NCBI RefSeq assembly: GCF_022581195.2
Contig: NC_061459.1
Span: 13,020,001-13,084,000 of the forward strand
Length of the DNA: 64,000 nucleotides
Source: Helicoverpa zea
Lineage: Eukaryota > Arthropoda > Insecta > Lepidoptera > Noctuidae
Direction: 5' to 3'
Part shown: positions 25,886 to 34,100 of the stretch, in pieces
Position numbering within the stretch: the first letter of the stretch is position 1
Layout: every line of letters begins with the position of its first letter
Translations under genes and position numbers: made by a program
The notes under the pieces: generated by a model
Seen by the model: only the letters and a program-made list of their open reading frames with translations
What the model was told of the DNA's origin: nothing
Database searches by the model: none

Positions 25886-25993
25886 TTTGGGATATTGACT
25901 AACATGACTAGATAGATATTTTGTGAATTAGAATGATTATTTGGCACAATTGGTGCAAGAAAGTACTAAATGACCATGGTTTTCTTTGAACAT

Positions 25994-26185
25994 CTATACT
26001 AATATTATAAAGCTGAAGAGTTTGTTTGTTCTCTCTCTCATCATCTCAGGAACTACTGGTCCGATTTGAAAAATTCTTTCAGTGTTAGATAGCCCATTTA
26101 TCGAGGAAGGCTATAGGCTACTTTTTATCCGGGTTCGTGCAGAGGTTTCCACGGGATGCGGGTGAAACCGCTGGCAGAAGCTAGT
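25994..26185 (+). repeat. Helitron-like non-autonomous repeat
   Basis: Starts CTATACTAATATTATAAAGC and ends GGCAGAAGCTAGTA, with no terminal inverted repeat. The interior carries GGAACTACTGGTCCGATTTG and TTTATCCGGGTTCGTGC. A CT start, a CTAG end and insertion in AT-rich DNA are reminiscent of the short non-autonomous Helitrons described in Lepidoptera (Lep1 type); this assignment rests on memory of that family. Other pieces of the family lie at 13442, 25806, 32466, 33783 and 55655. Confidence 0.6.
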
Positions 26186-27155
26186 ATTCTATACAAAATT
26201 ACTTATTACAAAAGCATATCTTCCCAGTAGTGTCTTATTTTCATACATCGCAATGGCAAAACAAAAATGTGTTAACATAATCTGCAATAGCATTTTTCAC
26301 AATAGATTACTTAACTCAGTCCATACTTGTAATATGAACATGGCTGAAATAATTAGCACATTTAAAATAAGTTAAAATTAATAATGTTCTATTTAATGGC
26401 TTAGCATCGTTAAACGTGTCACACATATGGTAGTTTAAAAGCAGTAATTGTTAATGATTTATTTTATAGTTGTCCTTAACGACTTTGTGATTTTGCAGTA
26501 ACAAAGAATGTTTTTATTTGACAATGTCCTTGCCATTCTGCAAATAAAACTATGTAGGTATAATCATGTTATATTGTGTGCAACTTGATAAGTGTGCTTT
26601 TTGTTTTTAAATAAATGATTTGAATACGTAATAAAAAACTTGACTTAAATATGAAATGAGTTTTGATTACTGCTTTATGTTGACTAACTTTTTATAAAAA
26701 GGTGTTATAATTTTTTATACATAGAATTACAACAACATAATACTCTTTGCCTTTTAGAAAATATGCCTACTTACCACATTAGCATAGGAAGAGAAACTAA
26801 ATTCAATTCGTAACCATTAGCATCATAATCATCATCATGCAGCATCATGTTTCATAATTGGCATGAAGAGAATGGAAACTGTGTTCTTAATTCACACAAT
26901 CATCATGAATTTGTCATCATTTTACATCACATATTATATATGTTTGCATATTAGTTTTTGTTGGTTTATGGTAATTTTGTTGATTGTTGTTAGTTTATAG
27001 GAAACACACCTTTTGTGTTAAATGTTTTAGCAACCAATTTTAAATAGATAAGTACTTGAGTTTTTGCAACACAAATTGTTGCTTCATCTCCAGAAGAATA
27101 CCTACCTGAAAAACATTTACTAACAGACCAGAATAAAATAGAATGGACTACTCAC
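26186..27155 (-). other. Start of ATP10-like intron 1
   Basis: AT-rich sequence immediately downstream (minus strand) of the splice donor at 27155. No further exon of the P4-ATPase, and no DKTGTLT-type motif, was seen here. Confidence 0.4.
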
Positions 27156-27967
27156 TTTTTGAAGACTCTGCAGAATGAGTTGTTTATTCTTTTATCTGAA
27201 TTGTGTCGTCTGCGATCTTCAAATAAGTCTTTAATGGCTGTCACACCAAGCACAAACAACACGGGCAGCATTGCAACCTCTTTACCGAATGCGCTGATTG
27301 CCGGCACCCAGTTCAACAACACTATGAATATAAAGTACACATTGGCAATCCTGTGGAATTGTTCAAATAAGTTCTTAGGTAGAAATGACAGTAAAGTATA
27401 TTTTGTAGTCCTAATTTTATTGTCGCATCTCTTCCCGTTAGGGTGTTCTTTGGGTGGTGTTTTATCAGGCACCAGGTGGTTGGGAGTGACAACGAGGTGT
27501 CTATTATCAACAGCGGGCTGCTGCCGCCTCAGCAGCCAGAAGGCGGCTCTCCGCCAGGGGCTGACGACGGAGGTGCGTCGGATGGTGTAGATGGAGTCGG
27601 AGCGCGAGGCCTGGCGCGAGTGGATGCGCACGGAGCCGAGGCGCGGCGCGGCGCTGGGCACGGGCGGGTCGCGGTGCCCCGGCGGCAGGATGAAGTCCGT
27701 GCGACTGCCGGCGCGGCTGTGCCCGGGGCCCGTGCTGGGCCGCCCGCCCTCGCCGATCTGCCCGTGCGACAAGGCGCGCTGGTGGCCGCGCATCGCTGAC
27801 TTGAGCGATGGCCGTGGCGCTGTGGGATTCCCCGCCAGCATAGGAGTACCGCCATGGCTTACAGACCTCGAATGACCTTTCGCTTTCGGAAACAGGTAAG
27901 TCTGCTCCGGCGCTCCGGGTAAGCATGGCACAGTAGAAGGTGTCTCTCCACTGCCTTCTGTTGACAT
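27156..27967 (-). CDS. ATP10-class P4-ATPase flippase, first coding exon
   Basis: Encodes the N-terminal 270 residues of a phospholipid-transporting P-type ATPase, a membrane flippase that moves phospholipids to the cytoplasmic leaflet. Residues 1-150 are Ser/Pro/Arg-rich and look disordered, with four HxRxxS motifs (about 32-37, 62-67, 83-88, 116-121). Residues 184-215 hold the P4 signature [19 protein letters not shown]...FHRIANVYF, followed by two membrane segments (about 207-225 and 231-247) and the [14 protein letters not shown] loop that precedes the actuator domain. The exon ends at 27156 with CTTCAAAAA|GTGAGT, leaving phase 2. The actuator, DKTGT phosphorylation site and remaining membrane helices lie on later exons, not recognised here. 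The start at 27967 is the first ATG of the frame. The family is sure; the ATP10 subclass is judged from the signature region. Overlapping open frames on both strands are GC-driven shadows. Confidence 0.88.
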
Positions 27968-28458
27968 TTTTATTCATTTGAACGGTGATGACCCCACTTT
28001 TACCTTTCATTTAAAACTGTTGTGTCGCCACACTGTGTTTAGATGTAATTGATAAAAATGATTCAGAGAGAATTTGCCATATGAAATCAAACATATGGTA
28101 GGAACTTAGGAAGTCATCCGTTCACAGATTCACACATCACTAACTCAATTATTTTCATTAACCACTAGACGAAGGAGTGAGTTTTTTAATGGGTCGTGTA
28201 TACATATTCTTAAAACTTGAAGAAACTATTTAACCACCACAGAGCAATGATACACAACAGAGTACGAAACTTTAAAACAAGCAAAAAAGACGAGACATGT
28301 AACTGACTAAACTCAATGACTGACTGTCCATTTGACAGCGGTCTCCAAATATGACAATCAACATGTCACTTGTGCTCGTTTGCTTTGTTGGTGGGTCTAT
28401 AGCAGAGACAATTTTGTTTAGTATTGCCAACTTTTAGGATTTAAGTTTTATTTTATTC

Positions 28459-28466
28459 TATCGATA
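28459..28466. promoter_or_regulatory. DRE box near ATP10-like gene
   Basis: A perfect TATCGATA palindrome, the DREF-binding DRE of insect housekeeping promoters, about 490 bases upstream of the ATP10-like start codon. It may serve that gene's promoter or the shared divergent region. Confidence 0.5.
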
Positions 28467-28509
28467 TATGAGCAACACTATTTAACATTTTATAACGGAA
28501 CGGAGCGTT

Positions 28510-28517
28510 TGACGTCA
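28510..28517. promoter_or_regulatory. CRE-like palindrome TGACGTCA
   Basis: A perfect 8-base consensus site for CREB/ATF-type bZIP factors in the divergent ATP10/GDI promoter region. It may be functional, but an isolated 8-mer can be chance. Confidence 0.35.
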
Positions 28518-28549
28518 CTTAATTTTCCTTTTTATGTACTTTAAATATA

Positions 28550-28915
28550 CTTCCTTCCCCTACATACTCCCTTTTGTAAAGGATTATGGGGGTACCTACC
28601 CCTTACGTGCAACCCCCAACTACATTATACACGCAGATTTAAAAAGTTTGTATGGGAATTCATAGGAGCAGGTACATGAGGGAGTTCTTAGGAGAGTACA
28701 ACAGGGTGTACATTATAGAGTATATAGGGGTAGCTACTATACGCTACCAGCTACACCCTATATTCCTACTATACACTATATATTCCTGTATAAACTATGT
28801 TCACAGTTTTGTAGTCGCCCTGCACATGCTCCCTTTTGCATATCTTCATATACCGTATATGATATACGCCCCTTTTGTACTCTCCCAATATACTCTCCCT
28901 TAGGTAGTACCTTTC
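28550..28915. repeat. Array of short palindromes in divergent promoter region
   Basis: The stretch contains several self-complementary units. ATATAGGGGTAGCT near 28732 faces AGCTACACCCTATAT near 28749. GGAGAGTACAA near 28690 faces TTGTACTCTCC near 28875. The words CTCCCTTTTG or CCCCTTTTG recur at about 28567, 28829 and 28869, and TATACTCTCCC-like words cluster at the right end. It resembles a decayed foldback element or a promoter-proximal repeat. A small open frame here has no coding character. Confidence 0.45.
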
Positions 28916-29133
28916 TACAGTCTAGCAAGTCTCGCGATATGTATAATTTGAAATAAAGGAATGTGTAGAACGTAGGTTCTTCTTGTCCCCTATTTTGTTT
29001 AAGGCTTCCTATTGGAACTTCTTAGGAATCAAATATAGCCTGGAACCATAAAGGCTGGACTTGTGAACATTGAAAAGTTTTCACAATCAATGAATGTTGC
29101 CGATCAGAAAAAGACATGAAAATTTTACCAAAT

Positions 29134-29141
29134 TATCGATA
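29134..29141. promoter_or_regulatory. DRE box of the GDI promoter
   Basis: A perfect TATCGATA, 148 bases upstream of the GDI start codon, in the expected position for a DREF-driven housekeeping promoter. Together with the site at 28459 it marks both sides of the divergent gene pair. Confidence 0.6.
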
Positions 29142-29288
29142 GTTTGTCTATGTGCCTATACAGCGCTAATTCAACTCATCACACGTCGTCGTCATCGAAG
29201 TTGTCCGCCATATTCTTTCGGACATTTTGACGTTTACCTCCCGGTTTGCATTTTCCTATTAGAAAAATCAACCCTTTTATCTTTCAAC

Positions 29289-30620
29289 ATGGATGAAGAA
29301 TACGACGCGATAGTTCTGGGAACGGGTTTGAAGGAGTGCATCCTCAGTGGAATGCTCTCCGTGTCCGGAAAGAAGGTATTGCACATTGATCGTAATAAGT
29401 ACTACGGTGGTGAATCTGCGTCAATTACCCCGTTAGAAGAATTGTTCGCAAAGTTCAACGCACCGGCTCCCGACGAAACATACGGCCGAGGTCGCGACTG
29501 GAATGTCGATTTGATTCCTAAGTTGCTTATGGCCAATGGGCTTCTTGTAAAGCTTCTCATCCACACGGGTGTGACTCGGTATTTGGAATTCAAGTCTGTG
29601 GAGGGCAGCTATGTCTACAAAGGCGGAAAGATTTCAAAAGTGCCCGTCGATCAAAAGGAGGCGCTGGCGTCGGATCTCATGGGGATGTTCGAGAAGAGGC
29701 GCTTCCGAAATTTCCTTATTTACGTTCAAGATTTCCAGGAAGATGATGCTAAGACCTGGAAAGACTTTGACCCCAGTACGGCCAACATGCAGTCGCTTTA
29801 TGATAAGTTCGGCCTCGACAAGAACACCCAAGACTTCACTGGGCACGCTCTGGCCCTCTACCTCAATGATAACTACCTCCAGCAACCAGCTATACAAACC
29901 ATCCGTCGTATTAAACTGTACTCCGACTCGCTGGCGAGATATGGCAAATCTCCCTACTTGTACCCCATGTATGGATTAGGTGAGCTGCCCCAAGGCTTTG
30001 CTCGTCTCTCTGCTATCTACGGAGGCACCTACATGCTGGACAAACCTATAGATGAAATAGTTCTTGGAGAAGGTGGAAAGGTGGTGGGTGTCCGATCAGG
30101 CAATGAGATTGCCAAGTGCAAGCAAGTTTACTGTGACCCCAGCTATGTCCCTGACCGTGTCCGCAAGAAGGCTCAGGTGATCCGTTGCATTTGTTTATTG
30201 GATCATCCTATTCCCAACACAAAGGATGCTTTGTCCACCCAAATCATCATTCCCCAGAAGCAAGTAGGAAGGCATTCTGATATCTACATATCAGTTGTGT
30301 CGTACACACACCAAGTTGCTGCTAAAGGATGGTTCATTGCCATGGTGTCTACTACTGTTGAGACCAATGACCCTGAGACTGAGATCAAGCCAGGCCTAGA
30401 CCTGCTCGGCCCCATCAGACAGAAGTTTGTGTCTGTCACAGACTACTATGAGCCTCTTGATGATGGCACTCAAAGCCAAATCTTTATATCTGAGTCTTAT
30501 GATGCTACCACACACTTTGAGACTACCTGCTTAGATGTGATTAAAATTTACAAGTATGGCACAGGTGAAGACTTTGACTTCTCCAAGGTGAAAGTGGAGC
30601 TCGGGGAGGAGGAACAGTGA
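29289..30620 (+). CDS. Gdi: Rab GDP dissociation inhibitor (GDI)
   Basis: Complete, intronless 443-codon gene, the same length as other animal Rab GDIs. GDI extracts GDP-bound prenylated Rab GTPases from membranes and returns them to donor membranes. The N-terminus [17 protein letters not shown] is the conserved dinucleotide-fold start. [20 protein letters not shown] (about residues 32-51) forms the Rab-binding platform. [19 protein letters not shown] (about 131-149) is the domain II region that forms the prenyl pocket, and [16 protein letters not shown] (about 226-241) is the third conserved block. The start at 29289 has a good context (CAACATGG). The frame stays open to an ATG at 29094, but that 65-residue extension has no GDI character and lies where the 5' leader is expected. 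A DRE lies upstream and poly(A) signals follow at 30824 and 31035. Confidence 0.97.
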   Translation: MDEEYDAIVLGTGLKECILSGMLSVSGKKVLHIDRNKYYGGESASITPLEELFAKFNAPAPDETYGRGRDWNVDLIPKLLMANGLLVKLLIHTGVTRYLEFKSVEGSYVYKGGKISKVPVDQKEALASDLMGMFEKRRFRNFLIYVQDFQEDDAKTWKDFDPSTANMQSLYDKFGLDKNTQDFTGHALALYLNDNYLQQPAIQTIRRIKLYSDSLARYGKSPYLYPMYGLGELPQGFARLSAIYGGTYMLDKPIDEIVLGEGGKVVGVRSGNEIAKCKQVYCDPSYVPDRVRKKAQVIRCICLLDHPIPNTKDALSTQIIIPQKQVGRHSDIYISVVSYTHQVAAKGWFIAMVSTTVETNDPETEIKPGLDLLGPIRQKFVSVTDYYEPLDDGTQSQIFISESYDATTHFETTCLDVIKIYKYGTGEDFDFSKVKVELGEEEQ

Positions 30621-30823
30621 ACTATGTTATAATATCATGTTTATGTACATTGCTTGTTAATTTTATATTTGTTTAAGAACTGTTCTGGCAACAATAACAA
30701 TACTCTAGGGATTTTGGGTTAACAATATTAAGAGCTTAGATGTATCGGCAGTAGATCAAGTATTAATGTATGTACAACGCTCCCAGTGGTTCCGAAACGG
30801 ATTTTATGCATTTGATTGCCAAA

Positions 30824-30829
30824 AATAAA
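30824..30829 (+). terminator. GDI poly(A) signal, proximal
   Basis: AATAAA about 205 bases after the GDI stop codon, followed by T-rich sequence. Confidence 0.5.
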
Positions 30830-31034
30830 ATATTATTTAAAGGAATTTATACTTTATTTAAAGCTGCTTTTTAAGTATACAAAGCTATTATATGATCTGC
30901 ACAAGTGGTAGGTTATTTGTACCAGATGTTATGCATTCCAATTTGGTCATTGTTTCATTCTGTAACCATATCATACTTGTAACGAGTCAAAATTTATGAA
31001 TGCTCATTATACCTATATGTTGTGTAAGATCATG

Positions 31035-31040
31035 AATAAA
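31035..31040 (+). terminator. GDI poly(A) signal, distal
   Basis: AATAAA followed within 25 bases by GTGTTTTATTT, a typical GU/U-rich downstream element. Use of this site would bring the GDI transcript end to within about 50-100 bases of the AASDH transcript end on the other strand. Confidence 0.55.
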
Positions 31041-31123
31041 AGTTATAATTATGAGAGGTGTTTTATTTATAACAAACATGTTCATATCAACAAATAACAA
31101 CAACAAAGCTATATGTCCTTATG

Positions 31124-31129
31124 TTTATT
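31124..31129 (-). terminator. AASDH poly(A) signal
   Basis: AATAAA on the minus strand, 63 bases after the AASDH stop codon. Confidence 0.55.
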
Positions 31130-31191
31130 AAACAATTTATACTTAAATTTTTAATTAAATTCAACTCCAATTGATTGTTGGACTAGATGAG

Positions 31192-34100
31192 TCAATAGTT
31201 CAAAATATATCTAATTGAATACAGATGGTCATTCCTACAACCTATGAATATGTAGTCACCATACACAGCTGGTGAAGAAAATGTTTCGTTTGGTAAACTG
31301 TGTTCTTCTAACACAATTCCATTATCTGAATCAAGAACACATAGTTTTCCGTTACTTGATGCAGCTAATATGAACCTGAGATCCAAACCACAGGGGGTGG
31401 AGTAGACTGGGGAGGTAAGTTGGGTCTTCCAAAGCAAACTTGGCTGGAAATTCTTGATCATTAGACTGTACACGCCTTTGTCGTGGCAACCAAATACCAT
31501 TTGCCATTTCAGCTTGTCTATTTGCTTTACATAGATTGACGAAAATACATTGCCCTTTGCACCCTGATATTTCCAGATCTGAAAAAGAGTAAAACGATTG
31601 TTTTCATTTTATTTTTCCAAAGTCATGATACCTACATAAAGGGATGATTTATATTAGGCCGGGGCCGTGCCGTGTACGTGGAACAAACCGCTCGTTCGGG
31701 GCACGGATGTGAAACGTTACATACATTTTGTATTAAGCAGTTTATATTACACAGTGCATGATCCGATCCGTGGCCCGTCCGGGCCACAAACGACGCTCGT
31801 CTTTAGAATTTCGTAAAAGCCCGGACACGGCACGGCACGGCCCGGCCTAATATAAATCAACCCTTAACCGTTGAGTTTACGGCCTTACCTTGATGCCCTT
31901 CTCCACAGTCCTACAATGTATATCGCCGGCGACTTCAGCGAATACTACGTATTTATCGTTGTCGTAGAGCACAGGACTAGCGAACACGGGACTGCCCAAA
32001 GTACCGCGCCACGACAGCATGTTGGTCATCGTGTGGACACATGCGCACTCGCCGGATAAGGTGCCCAGCAGTACGAACTCCCTCTTAGCCAGTACCAGGT
32101 CAGCAGAAATGGCCTGGTCGGTTATAATTATTGTATCTTTCACTGCGCCAGTCTGAAAATTTGAAAACAATAGAACATTCGGTTTCCCTAAAGACCTTGT
32201 TCGAGTTAACGTTGCTAAGTTTTGTCTAGGAAGTGCAATAGGTCGTTTACATCTTACAAAAGACTGACTCTAGCGTGACGAAATGCCTAGGCGTTTGGAT
32301 TGGGTGCCGATTTTAGAGTGCAAGTGAATTTGACCTTGCGACCGTAACGAGTGATAAGTAGAGGCAAATTAAGGTTAATCTTTCGGTGTTGGCAATTTTA
32401 CTAGATAATTCTAAAAATGGTCATGAATGTTGTTGTAATTTGTAGGCACTTAGGTGAACCAAATTTGTACTGAATATTATAAAGCTGAAGAGTTTGCTTG
32501 TTTGAGTGCGCTAATTTCAGCCCTACTAGTACGTTTAAAAAAAAATATCGAGAAAGGCAACTTTTATCCGAGTGCGTGGAATAGTTCTCATATGACCCGG
32601 GACCGCTGGCGAAACTAGGCGGAAGCTAATAACATACAGAAAATCGAGATGTCTAAGAAATAAAGATTTTTTCAAATCGGACCAGAAATTCGTTAGCGCA
32701 TTCAAACCAACTAAAGAAATATCTTTGTAATATTACTAATAGATAGCAGTTATTATTCAACAAAACTGAGTTTTATACGGTCATCGATTTGTTGTTATCA
32801 TACCCAGATTAGGCACTGAAACATGACTGTTTATGTTATTATTGTACATGACATGATAGCGTCGCTCGGGCCGCGTCACCAGCAGATTCATTTGAAATAA
32901 TCGTGCTAACAGCGGCTCTGACTTAGATTTCCCAACTTTGTTGGGGTCTAGTTACAGGACCAGTTTTACATGTAGCGACTGTATATTTGACCTCCTCTAC
33001 AGTTACTTGGACAACCTGAACCCCCTTGATAAGATTGATTGTTAGGCTTTCTGGCTTCTGACTACCCGAAACGACTGCCAAAGATGTTCAAATGACACCC
33101 GGGCCCCACTAATTTAAAGTGCCTTCCGCAACACAGAGGAACTAGTCTAGATAAGATGGTCACTCTTACATGGAGTCCACGGACCGACCGTGCCAGGCGT
33201 TGCTTAGCCACGAGCCTCAACCATTTCGTGGAAACTGTTATAGAAAAGAAGTTCTTAATTTTCTAAGTAATACAGAAAAACCGCTGATTTCTTAGATAAT
33301 GGAAACGAAGATAATTAAAGGTAGGTGACGCCTAGATTCCAATCTGCATACCTACCTACTACAGTCTATAAAGTCTTATCAAACAAAGGAACAGCAGACA
33401 TACCAGTATATCAATACACCTCACTTTTCCATCATAAGCCGCGATATACAGCTTTCCCTTACAGCAGACCGCCTTACTCTTGATCATAGCCCTGATGTTG
33501 ATCCTCCATATTTCTTTAAAGGTGTCTAAGCAAAAGCATATCACAGTCCCGTCGTACCCGCCGACTATCCCACAGGGAGGCATGACTTCGTTGTCATAGT
33601 AACAGAGAACTGCGGCTTCTATCCTCGTGTTCATGACCAGTTCAGCGTTAAGAGTGCCTGTTATGGCATCGCATATAACTACTTTCCCAGAATGGCTGCC
33701 CACCGCCACGTAAAGGTTGCTGAAAGAAAATTAACAGGTCTTAGGAGAAATCATAATTATATCTTGTTTTATAGGTAGGTAAAGCTTCCGTTAGCTATTT
33801 CACTCGCATCCCGAGGGATGCTACTTCGCGTACTCGTAGGTATACTAAGTAGCCTAAAGAAAGAAAAGAAAATAAATTTAATTGCGGAATAAAAGACGCT
33901 TACACACACTAAAAATTAGACATATATAGAAATAATAAACAGGAGGGGAAAAATATGCGTCCAATACGGCTCTCACTCAGCATAATGCTGCGACCCGGAG
34001 AGTCCCAGCGCTGGTTTTCTGCGACAGCCGGTGTTACCGCGATGACGTTGTCGACGCGTCGACGTAAGCCTCTTCCATCAGTGGGCAGTGAAAGATTTTT

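Noticed and set aside
27443..27875. Plus-strand and alternative minus-strand open frames over the ATP10-like exon
   Set aside because: They are shadows of the GC-rich flippase exon; only the frame with the P4-ATPase signature is supported.
29094..29288. A 65-residue N-terminal extension of GDI from an upstream in-frame ATG
   Set aside because: GDI proteins begin at the MDEEYD-type start. The extension has no conserved features and overlaps the promoter with the DRE at 29134.
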